A program made the translations under genes and the position numbers. Under the pieces are notes generated by a model that was not told where the DNA came from, made no database searches, and saw only the letters and a list, made by a program, of their open reading frames with translations. 64,000 nt of DNA from Clavaria fumosa (Eukaryota; Basidiomycota; Agaricomycetes; Agaricales; Clavariaceae), in contig OX637795.1 in the NCBI GenBank assembly GCA_951802425.1, positions 806,001-870,000 of the forward strand, in the 5' to 3' direction. Shown one piece after another: positions 44,253-55,298 of this stretch; position 1 is the first letter of the stretch, and each line of letters opens with the position of its first letter.

Positions 44253-46094
44253 ATGGCCCGCCCGCCTTTCCTCGAACGCGTCACCATCTGGATCTTCAAA
44301 CTCGTCAACAAAGTCATCGTATGGCACCGTCTCCCCCCACTGCTCGGGTCCCTCAATCTGCTCGCGCTGCGGTACGAGCTGCGTGCCGAGAACTTACACG
44401 ACACCTACCCCTCCGCCGCATCACAGGGCACTCCCGAGAGCGTCCCCCCGCCCGACCCGCGCTTTGTCGTCGCACGCAGCTCTGATGGGCGGTACAACTC
44501 CCTCGAGCAGCCCCGCATGGGCTGCTCAGGCGCGCGGTTTGGACGGAATGTCCCACGCACGTTCACCGCGCCCCCGCCCGACGATGCGGCGCTCCTCACG
44601 CCCAATCCGCGCCTCGTGAGCACCCGCCTCCTCGCGCGCACGACATTCAAGCCCGCGACAATCATCAACCTCCTCGCGGCGGCGTGGATCCAGTTCCAGG
44701 TGCACGACTGGGCGAACCACGAGAAGAGCACGAGCGAGACGGTGCGCATCTCTCTGCCGCAGGGGGACAGCTGGACGGACCCGGAGATGGCGCTCCCTCG
44801 CTCGCACCCGGACGGGCCGCTTGACGACATGGATAGGAAGTATCCCGCGTACCGCAACCAAGCGACGCACTGGTGGGACGCGTCGCAGATCTACGGGTCG
44901 GACGAGGCGCGCACGACGCTCCTGCGCGGCGCAGCACCCGGCGGAAAACTCATCCTCGAGGAGGCGCACCCTGCGGTGTATCTCCCCCGTGACGCACAGG
45001 GTATCCCGCTCACGGGATTCAACACCAACTGGTGGCTCGGGCTCGAGCTGATGCATACGCTCTTCGCGCGCGAGCACAACGCGATTGCCTCGCACCTTGC
45101 GGAGCACCACCCCGACTGGAGCGCAGACCGCGTGTTCGACGTCGCGCGTCTTGTGAATTGTGCGCTCATGGCAAAGATCCACACCGTTGAGTGGACGACC
45201 GCGATCCTGGCTCACCCGACACTGCAGATCTCGATGCGTGCGAACTGGTGGGGCCTCCTCGGCGAGCGAATCTACAAGCTCATTGGACGCGTCTCGTCCA
45301 GCGAAGCAATCAGCGGTATCCCCGGGTCTGGCGCAGAGCAGTTCAGCGCACCCTACTCGCTCACGGAGGAGTTTGTCTCGGTGTACCGGCTGCACCCACT
45401 AATCCCGGACGAGATTGCGTTCTCGACAGTTACGGACAAGGCGCACCGCACGACGCTCCCGATGGTAGAGGTCGCGTTCGAAAAAGCCCGCACGCCAATG
45501 CAGGAGCCGCATTCGCTCTCATTCGCAGACGTGTGGTACTCGTTCGGGACGGCGTACCCGGGGGCGATGACCACGCGGAACCACCCGCGTTTCCTGCGCG
45601 ACCTGCGCACGCCGGACGGGCAGCACCTCGACATCGCGGCGGTCGACATCCTGCGCGACCGCGAGCGCGGGGTGCCGCGGTACAACGCGTTCCGCCGGCT
45701 CATGCACATGCCGCCCGCGCGCACGTTCGAGGAGCTCGTCGGGAGCGGCGTGGAGAACGCGGCGCTCGCGGCGGAGGTGCGCGAGATATACGGCGACGAC
45801 ATCGAGGCGGTGGACCTGCAGGTGGGCCTGCTGTGCGAGCCGGCTCCCAAGGGGTTTGGGTTCAGCGACACGGCGTTCAGGGTGTTCATCCTGATGGCGA
45901 GCCGCAGGCTGAAGAGCGACCGGTTCGTGGCGACGGATTGGAATGTGGAGAGATACTCGAAGGAGGGGATGAAGTGGGTGCAGGACGGAGATATGAAGCA
46001 GGTGTTGAAGAGACATTATCCTGAGCTTGGGAGTGTGCTGGACGGGCTGGGTAGTCGGAATGTGTTTGCGCCATGGGAGACTCCAGCGAAGTGA
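44253..46094 (+). CDS. Fatty-acid alpha-dioxygenase (haem peroxidase superfamily)
   Basis: Alpha-dioxygenases add O2 at the alpha carbon of fatty acids to give 2-hydroperoxides, leading to oxylipins and shortened aldehydes. Single exon, 613 residues, close to the roughly 640 of plant enzymes. Seen: AAAWIQFQVHDWANHEKS with distal haem His at about 151; THWWDASQIYGSDE (calcium-loop region, about 205-218); ELMHTLFAREHNAI (265-278); VYRLHPLIPDE with catalytic Tyr at about 378 and proximal haem His at about 381; and GFSDTAFRVFILMASRRLKS with the C-terminal conserved Arg region. All expected haem and radical residues are present. No cytochrome P450 domain follows, which separates it from Ppo-type fungal oxygenases. 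No clear signal peptide; the N-terminal stretch may be membrane-associated. GC-rich codon use suggests good expression. Confidence 0.88.
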   Translation: MARPPFLERVTIWIFKLVNKVIVWHRLPPLLGSLNLLALRYELRAENLHDTYPSAASQGTPESVPPPDPRFVVARSSDGRYNSLEQPRMGCSGARFGRNVPRTFTAPPPDDAALLTPNPRLVSTRLLARTTFKPATIINLLAAAWIQFQVHDWANHEKSTSETVRISLPQGDSWTDPEMALPRSHPDGPLDDMDRKYPAYRNQATHWWDASQIYGSDEARTTLLRGAAPGGKLILEEAHPAVYLPRDAQGIPLTGFNTNWWLGLELMHTLFAREHNAIASHLAEHHPDWSADRVFDVARLVNCALMAKIHTVEWTTAILAHPTLQISMRANWWGLLGERIYKLIGRVSSSEAISGIPGSGAEQFSAPYSLTEEFVSVYRLHPLIPDEIAFSTVTDKAHRTTLPMVEVAFEKARTPMQEPHSLSFADVWYSFGTAYPGAMTTRNHPRFLRDLRTPDGQHLDIAAVDILRDRERGVPRYNAFRRLMHMPPARTFEELVGSGVENAALAAEVREIYGDDIEAVDLQVGLLCEPAPKGFGFSDTAFRVFILMASRRLKSDRFVATDWNVERYSKEGMKWVQDGDMKQVLKRHYPELGSVLDGLGSRNVFAPWETPAK

Positions 46095-46294
46095 GATATG
46101 TGACAGTTGAGATATAGTAGTATTGTTATTTTCTAGCTCTGTTCATCATAAGCACTCGGGCGCATCAGCAAAAAAGGATATGCTATATTGGCTGATGTAG
46201 ACAACATAGTTGTGGTAGGGCTGTAGCTAGCTCCAATATATATAGACTCCATAGATCAAGATGCCAGATCTATAGGATGCCATAGCACATAGTA

Positions 46295-46525
46295 GTTACA
46301 GCCAAGCTACTGTAGCCTGGCTGTAGCTATGGTAGGACTACCGTAGCTTGGCTGTGGCTATGGTAGGACTAGTAGCTTGGCTGTAGCTATGGTAGAACTA
46401 CATAGCTTAGCTGTAGATATGGTAGAACTACTGTAGCTTAGCCATAGCTATGGTAGGACTACAGTAGCTAGGCCATAGCTACGATAGCTTGTTTGCAGCT
46501 ACTGTAGTCCTACATTATCCTATAA
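46295..46525. repeat. Minisatellite of about 30 bp (GTAGCTTGGCTGTAGCTATG)
   Basis: Six or more degenerate units of GTAGCTTGGCTGTAGCTATG followed by GTAGGACTAC. The unit is partly self-complementary (GTAG..CTAC), so the array can fold into hairpins. Lies about 200 bp downstream of the dioxygenase stop. Confidence 0.85.
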
Positions 46526-46670
46526 ATCAGGCATCATGATCTACAGATTCTATCGGAGCTACTATCCCAACTTTGTCATCTACATTAACTATCACCGAAT
46601 GTCATTGCCACGACTGCCCCGCTAGTCCTGCTGCATATCATTGCTGCCGCTGCAGTAGTAGAGACAGTCC

Positions 46671-47489
46671 ATGTACCTACTTATCCAGTACCGCGCCGGG
46701 AAAATGGAAGACGAGGAGAAGGTTCTACAGTTCCTGCGCGAACGGAGACGAAGTTGTCAGGACGCAAGAACAGCCAAGACTGCGAAGCGCATCGCACCAG
46801 TAGACACTCAGTCAAGAGCAAGACAGCTGGTAGATCTCCCGCCTCGGGTGACAGCCCCAACGCCTCAACAAGCAGTAAGAACGAACACCGATTGGGCAGA
46901 TGAGCTAAACGTGAGGACAGTACCACCTCCACCAATTATTACCCTGCAGGCACCGTCTCCTTGCAAGATTGCCGTGCGTTCTTCCGCATCAGACGAAGGA
47001 TCAGAGATAAGGAGCCCGACGACAATTGATTCGACATCTAAGTCTCAGCAATCCACACTTCTAGACTCACCTCTCTCACCAATTTGGGACATTCTCAACA
47101 ATCTTCCATGCGATGACCCCATCATCGACCAATACATCTTTCAGATCATGAAGGAAGGAAGAAGGGGCGAAACGACGGCGGGGGTGTCGCTGGAGGTGTC
47201 GGGGTCGGGGTCGGGCTCGTGCGCGGGGTCGCTTTCGTGGGTCGGTGGTGCTGCGTGGACCGGTCTGGTGCCGTCGAGCCGAAAGACGTGTATGAGGGAG
47301 GGGAAAGGGGAGGGAAAGGAGACGAGAGGAGCCGGCGAAGAACCGAGGGATCGACGATGTCGACGACTAAGGACCGAGGGGACCCGAATCCGCCGCGCCG
47401 CGCCGTTGCGACGTCACGACGTGCTAGAACCGCACCGTTCCGCACCAACCCGCAACCCCAACACCACCACCGCCACCACACTACACTAA
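46671..47489 (+). CDS. Uncharacterised ORF, 272 codons
   Basis: I do not recognise a family. Start could be 46671 (MYLLIQYRAGKMEDEEKVLQ) or the methionine at 46704. The first 165 residues look protein-like: charged helix EEKVLQFLRERRRSC, then Pro/Ser/Thr-rich linker and SPIWDILNNLPCDDPIIDQY. The second half is Gly/Ser- and Arg-rich low complexity and may be out-of-frame sequence after a missed intron. No upstream control element recognised. It might be a fragment of a transposon protein. Confidence 0.3.
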   Translation: MYLLIQYRAGKMEDEEKVLQFLRERRRSCQDARTAKTAKRIAPVDTQSRARQLVDLPPRVTAPTPQQAVRTNTDWADELNVRTVPPPPIITLQAPSPCKIAVRSSASDEGSEIRSPTTIDSTSKSQQSTLLDSPLSPIWDILNNLPCDDPIIDQYIFQIMKEGRRGETTAGVSLEVSGSGSGSCAGSLSWVGGAAWTGLVPSSRKTCMREGKGEGKETRGAGEEPRDRRCRRLRTEGTRIRRAAPLRRHDVLEPHRSAPTRNPNTTTATTLH

Positions 47490-48339
47490 AAAAGAACCCG
47501 CAACGCACCCGCGCAGCGCAAGAAGGAAAAAAGAAACGCAGCCGAAAAAAGGAGGAAGTGTCCAAAAAACAATCCGGGAAAAAAATGCATGCATGTGATG
47601 CTTTTTTTTTCTTTCTGGTGTTGCGGACGATGCGGGGGGGACCGGGCGCGTCCGCGGCCTCTGTGGACAGCGGGTATGCGTTGCGCATTGTGCAGTATCA
47701 CTCGGCGTGGTCGGGCCGCGCCCGTGCGAGGTGCGAGGTCGGTGCGGGGTCGGTGCATTGAAGAAACGGTGCAAGGAGAGTCGAGGAAGAGCCATGGCTC
47801 GTTCGAGTAAATAGGGGAGTGCTAGGAGACGGATGGATGGATGGACGGGTTGGGTCTGTACACAGATAAGGCAATGAAAGTGGGACACGAATCGGTTTGC
47901 AGTTGCAGTGCAGTGCAGTGCGGTGCGGTGTGTGTAACCTTTCTTCTTCTCCCCGTTCTCCTCTCGCAGTTCGTAGGATCGTCAAAGGAAAGAGAGCCCA
48001 GCGAGAGCAGCAACAGCCTAAAAAAAAAGGACGGGATCGAGGAAGGGAAGAGGAAGAAACACCAAAACAAAAAAAACCAGCACCACCGCCACTACAGTCT
48101 ACCAACAAACGAACAAACGAGCGGACCGAGGCACGAACGTCTTCCGGGGGGCTGCTACCACGCCGTCGGCATCGCAATCGCGAACATCTTCACTTTCACA
48201 AGCTGCTGCGGCTGGATCGGCACGACCTTCTCGGGCGCGAGAACACATCAACAGTCCGCAGATGCAATATGTTGTTGCCGCAAAATTAGGCAAACATCAG
48301 CATCTCTTGGCGAAAACGAAGAAAAAGCAGCGCCACGTA
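47490..48339. other. Low-complexity intergenic sequence
   Basis: A-rich and short-repeat sequence, including CAGTGCAGTGCAGTGCGGTG near 47908. Minus strand near 48190-48235 has an open piece reading KVVPIQPQQLVKVKMFAIAM, of unknown origin. No gene recognised. Confidence 0.35.
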
Positions 48340-49147
48340 CTGACTAAGCCAGCGCATAATCATAGGCAACACCCATCCGAACAGCGCTCGCACAGCTGGC
48401 GGGAGCACCCCGGAAACAATCGCGAAACTCAATGGCGAGGCCTTGGACCATCTATCCAATGCGGGTACAGCGGCAGTGAGCTATTGGTGGCATTTATATT
48501 TAGTCGCTGAGATAGGCACGGAGCCGTGAAACATTGACACGCACAGAAGCAAGATTGGCAAGGACAGAGATGATGGCAAGTGGGACGGTGTTAATGAAGC
48601 ACACCACCGCGAGCCATATAAAGCTGATTATCTTCTTAGCCAGAGTCGGACTTGGCCATGTTTGCCCATATCTAAACCACCATGTCAGACATGGAAGGAA
48701 AGGACCGAGGGCAGCGGAAAACGCACGATATCCTTCGGGTTCGGCGCGAGCTCGATGTTGATGCCCATCGGATTCTTGCCTCAGGAGGCGCGCGACAATA
48801 TGCGCATACGGGACAGCGGCTATGCTCGCGAAGCTGTAATTCTCCGCCTTGCGCGTGTCGATCTGCGCACGGTACTTGTGGACGCCCGCCTCGGTGTACT
48901 TGAGCTTCTCAGTATAATAATCAATCGCATCCCTGCGCTCGCCCGCGACGCTGATAGTCAGGCGGCAGGGGCCGATGCGCCTGCCGCGCAGGTAGGTCAC
49001 CAGCACCTGCTCGAACTCGAGAGGCGCTTCCCTCAAAGCGAGGATCGATGGTCGGGATCGCGGACAACTCCGTTCGGCCTGATACAGAGGAAGGACGTGA
49101 AGATTGCTGGCTTCAGCAAAATAAAGAAAATGCGAATGGCAGCCCAA
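48340..49147 (-). pseudogene. CSC1/OSCA-type (DUF221) channel fragment
   Basis: CSC1-type proteins are calcium-permeable osmosensitive channels with about 11 membrane segments and a large cytosolic loop. Here the loop and the start of the channel block remain: PLEFEQVLVTYLRG, RRDAIDYYTEKLKYTEAGVH, KYRAQIDTRKAENYSFASIA, AVPYAHIVARLLR, then ISFIWLAVVCFINTVPLAII, SVLANLAS and, after a further break, SPLSFAIVSGVLPPAVRALF and GWVLPMIMRWLSQ (to 48340). The three N-terminal segments are not found in recognisable form in 49150-49450, and nothing of the remaining pore segments follows 48340. It is therefore probably a truncated copy; a multi-exon gene with poorly readable ends is the alternative. Confidence 0.55.
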
Positions 49148-49906
49148 GAAAGCAAGCTGGGAGCCTTAAGGTCAACACCATTTCGAAAACGGACAGATCC
49201 GTGCCAAAGCTAGCAACGGTCAACGTCATTTGCCTCTTGGCGAACGACATGTGCAGATTGTCGAGCCCATACGAACACCATCGATCCTGCGCAGAAAGCA
49301 GAGTGTACGCCGTTCATCGGACTCACCGACGTCCTTCGGTGTAGATCACAGGCTGGTGTATGCCCTGGAAGCCGTGTATCACAGGGTCACTGTAGTTGTG
49401 CAGTGTGATGGAGATGTAGCTCAAAAAAAAAGCAAGGAAAAACATGTTATACCGAGACCCAACCACTAGCGCAACGCCTGTGGTTGGCGGTGCAACCTTC
49501 CTCCCTGCGCGTCCACAACGGCCAGCAGCAGTTTGGGTATAATGTGAAGAAAAAAAGAAAAAGAACCAAGCAGAGAGGACAGAAGATGAGCAACGAATTG
49601 TGTGTGGGCAAGAGACGAGTCTGAGTTGACATGAAACTTCAACATAGGATCACATGATCTTAAGTGGAATGCTTACATAAGCCACAGTTGGGATATGCAT
49701 CAGGAAAAGGGGAAATTACTGAATCTGTCCTAGGCAGACTGTGATATAATACACCTCTCAATTTGAGTGATATTACAGCTGTTTGCAAAATAGCTGGCCA
49801 CATGACTGAAACAAAAAATTTTGACCTAAAAACTTTTGAGTCATATCTCACTCAATTCTGGGTCAATCAGTGAGATCTTTTCAGATTCACCACACAACTG
49901 ACCCTG
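49148..49906. other. Intergenic, possible decayed exons
   Basis: Minus strand pieces ITLHNYSDPVIHGFQGIHQP (about 49350-49410) and GLDNLHMSFAKRQMTLTVAS (about 49210-49270) look coding but I cannot assign them. They may be 5' exons of the CSC1-like fragment. The rest is AT-rich. Confidence 0.3.
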
Positions 49907-50353
49907 CCTGAGGTGCCTAGATCAATATTGTGTAATTATTGCAAAATAAGAATGTTAGTTTTTGCACCACATTTTGCAGTTTGTGATCTGTGTGATGTAA
50001 TATGAGCTTTCCAGGGGCTGAAAATACACTAGAAGAATTCAGAGGCTATATCCTGAGGTGCCAGAATTAATTTCATTAGTCAGATGTATCAAAATAGCTT
50101 TCTATAAGATCAAATGTCAAGGTTCGTTATTCAATGACTTTTGCTTTTGCAACAATGATAGTAATATTACATTATGTATCATAATACATATCCTGGCACC
50201 TCAGGATATAAGATTTAGATACTTTGGATGTGTTTCCAGAGCTTTCAAAATTCCTATTACTTCACACAGACCACAAACTGCAAAATGTGGCACAAAAACT
50301 AATATTCTTATTTTGCAATAATTACACAATATTGATGGTCTAGGCACCTCAGG
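49907..50353. mobile_element. MITE-like palindromic element, 447 bp
   Basis: Begins CCTGAGGTGCCTAGA and ends with its inverse TCTAGGCACCTCAGG. The arms continue nearly identical for about 100 bp (for example ATTGTGTAATTATTGCAAAA on both), then again share the word CCTGAGGTGCCAG. Non-coding and AT-rich. No convincing target duplication was seen. Confidence 0.75.
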
Positions 50354-53300
50354 TGTCACATCCGTGCCGCTCCCTTCGGGTCCGGACCAGAAACACCATC
50401 TCCGGACCCAGACTTCCTATCTCCGGCTCCCAGACTTCATGTCTCTGGCCCTCGACCTCCCATCTCCAGCCCTCGACTTCCTCTCTCTGGCCCCTGACTC
50501 CCGTCTCCGACCCCTGACTCTCATCTCCGGTCCCCAGACTTCTGATCTCCGGCCCCCGGTTCCCAATCCCCGAACCCGAACCCGACTACCAATCTCTGAC
50601 TCCCCGACTCCTGGCTCCCGATCTCTGATCCCTGATCCCGACTTCCTGACAGTTGCGAACCCACTTCCATGGTTACTCACCAGCAATGAACTCCGAGTGT
50701 GGAAACATTGCAATCTGCGCAGTTGCTTGGTAGCATAGCTACCAACTTGATGGTAGTAATGTCCAACTCCGGGATCAGGAAACTGATCCCTGTTGCTGTT
50801 CCATTGCTCTGTTGCAATTCCCATTGTCCCATAGTAAGTCCCGCAGTGTATCTCCAGGACATTCTCCATAGCTACTGTCAATACTCTGGGTTGCTGGAAA
50901 TGCCCCGGACTTGTAGTATATATACCTACCTACTTTGTAGAGTATTCTGCAGTCCGGATACCGCCCTCATATACCCCTGAACTCCCCTGCACTTCCGTCC
51001 CTCTGTCCCTCCGTACTTCCGCACCTCCATACCCGGAATCCCGTCCCCCTGTCTATTCCTGCACTTCCGTCCTTTCCACCCACCACCTTGAATATGTATA
51101 ATGTCTAATCCGACCCTTGCCCCCCATCTCCTATGCCAGTAGTGCTAAGTCCTGACCGACTCCCGACCAACTCCCAACTGACTCCCGGCCGAGTTCCATC
51201 CAACCCCCGGAATCTGTCGCAACCTCCGGAAACCATCTCCGAACTCCAGAACTCCGTATCCCTCTCTCCACCTGGCCTCCGTCTCCTCTACTTAGTCACT
51301 TGTTAAACCCGAACTCTGCCTGAACTCCGTCTCCACCCTCTGGTCCATCCTTCATCTCGAAAATGGTCAAGTCCAACCCGGACTTCTTGCCCGAGCACTG
51401 GACCCGAGATCCCGAATCCCATAACTCCAAAATATGGGACACCCAGGACCCAGGAAGGGCGTCGTTTCAATACATTCGCCAAAGTCCCATCCGAACCCCG
51501 AAGTCCACTCCCAGACATTCTGGACATCCTGGACCCGAACTCTGAACCCCGACCAGACTTCACCCTGACCCTCCAAGCACGCATGTAACAGTGTATCCAG
51601 ACTCCCGCTTTCTAGTCCTGAAAAATTCCTTCTCCTGACCCACAGTTGACCTCCCACCCCTTAGTGAACAAGAGGTCGACACCCCGCCCCACAACTCCGA
51701 GTGAATCGTCGATTCCCGACATCACTATCCTGACCAGCCGAGAATACTCACTTTGGAGATCAAAACCCTTTTGTTCCGGACTTAGCCCCGGGACGAAACT
51801 TCCGTCCGGTTCCATCCCCCAGGACCCGCGGACCTCTCCGACATAATTCCGGAAGTCCGCAACCCCACCAACATGCCCCTGTCCGACTGCAAGGTCAATA
51901 CTGGAAGCAGGAAAAGAGATCGCAATATGGCACAATCAATTCCCGCTCCCGCCCACAACTCCGAGTTGTCCGAGATCCCATTACCTGTGAAACCGGTTTA
52001 TCCACCATCTGTCCACCCAACTCCGCATATAGAGTATCTGTCCCTCTTTGTCCACACCAAGATGGTTGTCTCCGCTCTGGCGAAGACTCCTGGGTCATTA
52101 ATCCGAACCACCCAGAAAACCGCAACCCGATTCCGCATCACCCGGAAATTTTAAAGGTGTCCCTGGAAGCACGAAGATCTTTATGGAAACCGATCTCCGG
52201 CACGCCTTCCATTCGTCCGCATCATAGAAGCAACTTAAGGAAAATCCGCGCCTCGGACCTGCTCACAATCCCTCGATTGGCTTATAATGCCTTTCCACCC
52301 GACTAGTGCCATTTCGGCATTTCAACACTCCGACACCCTGTCAAATCTGAACTTCCTCCGACTGATCTCTGACACCTCCGAATATCTTCCGACACCTCTG
52401 ATCCCATGCACTTATGCGCACCCTGGGGAAACTCCTTCCACAACCAAGGAAGTTGAATACCCCGAACCCCTGACCCACCCGGAAGGCCGCTATGGTCCCA
52501 GGAAACAGTTGCAGGCTAAGGAAAGTATTTACTCCGAAGCTTCGCAAACCCTGTCCGGAGAATTATTCTCTGCGATTCCGATTCTCCGACTCTGTGGTAC
52601 AGCTAATCCGAACTAGGCGATATCCCTCACCCGGAAACTCTCCACAGGATGTCTTGAACATTCGAGACATTGAAAGTTCAATGCTTACTACATTTTCCAC
52701 CTCGGTGACCGTCATTTCCGATGTTCGCCACGATTTTCCGCGATTTCCGTGTCCGGAAAATCGTTTCCGGTCGTACTCCACTCCCAGACTTCTTATTCTG
52801 GCATAGTTGAACTATGGCACACCTACAAGGAACTCCCCGGCAGTTGTTCGAAACTCTCGGTCTTTCATGCCTCAAAGGATCTGGTATCCTGATGTAGGTT
52901 TTCACTGACTATGAGAAGCCCGGATGTGCAGGAATCACTCGGTCTCTGACTTGCATCGAGTCTGGTGACCAGAGTTCCTTTTCCAACCCTTTCCTGCCCC
53001 CAACCTGGTACTCCGATCCCGCTCCGGCTTCCGACACCAAAATCCGAAACTCCGATTCAATGGGACCTCTACCCTAAGAGGGGGATAGTCTATGCCATTC
53101 TAGGCCTTGAAGCAATTTCCGACTTACACCTTTGGCAAAACCACCCGAAATCCTCCTCCGGGCATCATACCTCATAAACTGCAGAACCCGACCCAAAACC
53201 TGAACGCTTGCATGAGCGAAATCTGACTGCTAGACGCGAACCCACAAATCACTTGCAGGCCCCGCACAAGCAATATCCAACCGTCCGGACTTTACCCTGG

Positions 53301-54215
53301 ACCCCTCCGACTGGACACCCAGACTTATACTCCAAACGTCCTACCATCCGACCAAGTCCTACAGTCCTGACACGACCGCCCATCGCTAGTCAACTCGGAC
53401 TTACCCGGAGATCCGACCCACCGGGGTTATGCGTGGCCCGGCCATCCGAAGGTTCCGCAACTCCTGCGTGAACTGCTGAGATCAAGTCCTCCAGCTTAGG
53501 CCTACAGACTCCTCCGGCTTAGGCCTACAGACTCCTCCGCAACATCCAACTCCGGAGAAATTATGGAAATCCATCTCCATGTATATTTCACCAAACCATC
53601 TGAACCCGGTTGCAAGCCAGGGATCGTTATCCCAACGTGCAACGCAGCCACCCGAGAAGTTGGTGAATTTCCACCACTCAAGTCTTTCTAGACACGGGAT
53701 TCCGACACACGTAATATCCAACCCAAATCTGACATCCGTCCTGCTCCCGAACTTTGCGAATTAGCAATACCCCGAGCTCCAGAATTTCCCCAATCTTTGG
53801 GAATAAGAAATTCCACCCAAACCTATCTGAACCCGTCTCCGGTGCTGCTCCCCATCCGATTGTCAAGCCGCCGAAACACACACCCGACCCCCGAAATCCG
53901 AACCCGGACATTTGTCCATCCGCACAAAATTTCTGTGCAATCCGACATCCGACCCTTGGAGCAACTTAGCGAAGCAATGCTATGACCTCTGAAGTGCTGT
54001 TGCAAGTAACAAGTTTCACTTGTATTCCGACTTCCGGCACAAACTCTGACATGAAATCCAGTACTACTCCTAAGCCGAACCTTTCCCCGAAACCCGAACT
54101 CCGAATCCTGGAATCTGACTCACTGAAATTGTTTGACTCGCAGGTTTTTAAGTCCAACTCCTGCATAGGAACTGGTTGCAAATGTCTACTCTGTGTATCT
54201 GACACCACCCGGAAT
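50354..54215. repeat. CCGA/CTCC-rich low-complexity region
   Basis: About 3.9 kb with very frequent TCCGA, CCCGA and GACTCC words on the plus strand. It is densest in 50370-50660, where short phrases such as CCTCGACCTCCCATCTCCAG repeat degenerately. A 23-bp phrase CTTAGGCCTACAGACTCCTC is tandemly doubled near 53500-53545. No gene motif on either strand; many short ORFs are compositional. Possibly a decayed transposon or satellite. Confidence 0.55.
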
Positions 54216-54678
54216 TGTCATAAAAGCGTCGTCCGTACTACCAGGCCAGCAAATTTTCAATCCTTTAACTTAAAGAACACCATGCAAATCAGGCGAACAA
54301 GGGGCTAAACCCCAACTATATATTTTATTGCAAGATAAGTACAATACTTATCTACACGAAAGAAAGCCAAGACCCCTCTTCATCAAGGGAGGAGCCCGAG
54401 GTGCTGTACTCAGACCCCCAAGACTCCTCTTCCCACGACTCATCTGAAGAGTCTGAGAAGTCAGACTCACCCACGAACCCAAGAGCTACCCTCAAGGGAT
54501 GGGAGGCAAACTGACCATCCCAGATTCCTGCCTCCAGGGCAGCCTCTCGCAGATCTCGCACAGCGCCGAGAGAACCTCCGTCGTCCAGAGTAGGAGACGG
54601 GAGGGAGGAATAGGCGGGGGGGAGGTCAACGGTAGGAAGGGAGGGCGACGGAGGAGGCGCCACCAACGGGGTGTCCAG
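54216..54678 (+). repeat. Older LTR, left part (interrupted by the chromovirus)
   Basis: Begins TGTCATAAAAGCGTCGTCCG and matches the first 459 bp of the intact LTR at 54679 with more divergence. It breaks off at GTCCAG exactly where the new element begins. Its continuation is at 63897. Confidence 0.9.
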
Positions 54679-54811
54679 TGTCATGAAAGCGTCGTCCGTA
54701 CTATCAGGCCAGCAAATTTCAATCCTTTAACTTAAGAAACACCATGCAAACCAGGCGAACAAGGGGCTAAACCCCAACTATATTTTATCGCAAGATAAGT
54801 ACAATACTTAT

Positions 54812-55126
54812 CTACACGAAAGAAAGCCAAGACCCTTCTTCATCAAGGGAAGAGCCCGAGGTGCTGTACTCAGACCCCCAAGACTCCTCTTCCCACGACT
54901 CATCGGAAGAGTCTGAAAGGTCAAACTCATCTACGAACCCGAGAGCTACCCTCAAGGGATGGGAGGCAAACTGACCATCCCAGATTCCCGCCTCCAGGGC
55001 AGCCTCTCGCAGATCTCGCACAGCGCCGAGAGAACCTCTGTCGTCCAGAGTAGGAGACAGGAGGGAGGAATAGGCGGGGGGGAGGTCAACGGTAGGAAGG
55101 GAGGGCGACGGAGGAGGCGCCACCAA
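54812..55126 (-). CDS. Antisense LTR frame, acidic Ser-rich C-terminal part
   Basis: Minus-strand open frame of 104 codons: TPLVAPPPSPSLPTVDLPPA, then YSSL..PTLDDRGSLGAV, RDLREAALEAGIWDGQFASH and a very acidic end DSSDESWEEESWGSEYSTSG. The same frame is open in the older LTR (54352-54684) and the 3' LTR (62186-62500). Likely the downstream exon of the zinc-knuckle frame at 55299-55652: CCCCAG at about 55160 could be the acceptor that puts GPDPQPLDTPLVAPP in frame. Splicing is inference. Confidence 0.45.
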   Translation of the reverse strand: MVAPPPSPSLPTVDLPPAYSSLLSPTLDDRGSLGAVRDLREAALEAGIWDGQFASHPLRVALGFVDEFDLSDSSDESWEEESWGSEYSTSGSSLDEEGSWLSFV

Positions 55127-55298
55127 CGGGGTATCCAGAGGTTGGGGATCTGGACCTGGGGACGGTAAGCCGGATGTACAGGACCAGAACCGATCTCAGC
55201 CCAATCCTGCCCACCTTGGTACCAGGTACCTTGGTCACCCCAGGGGGTGGTGGCCCAGACAGTTGGCGAGGGAGGACAGGGAGGAGCCCAGTCCCAAT

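Noticed and set aside
44526..46024. Two long ORFs (289 codons minus, 277 codons plus) inside the alpha-dioxygenase gene
   Set aside because: Shadow frames caused by high GC at third positions; only the 613-codon frame has the haem-peroxidase motifs.
47219..48177. Several 130-180-codon ORFs on both strands
   Set aside because: Overlapping frames in short-repeat sequence with no recognisable motif or splice pattern.
50417..50881. Minus-strand ORF of 154 codons in the CCGA-rich region
   Set aside because: Its Arg/Gly/Ser repeats follow directly from the low-complexity DNA; no domain.
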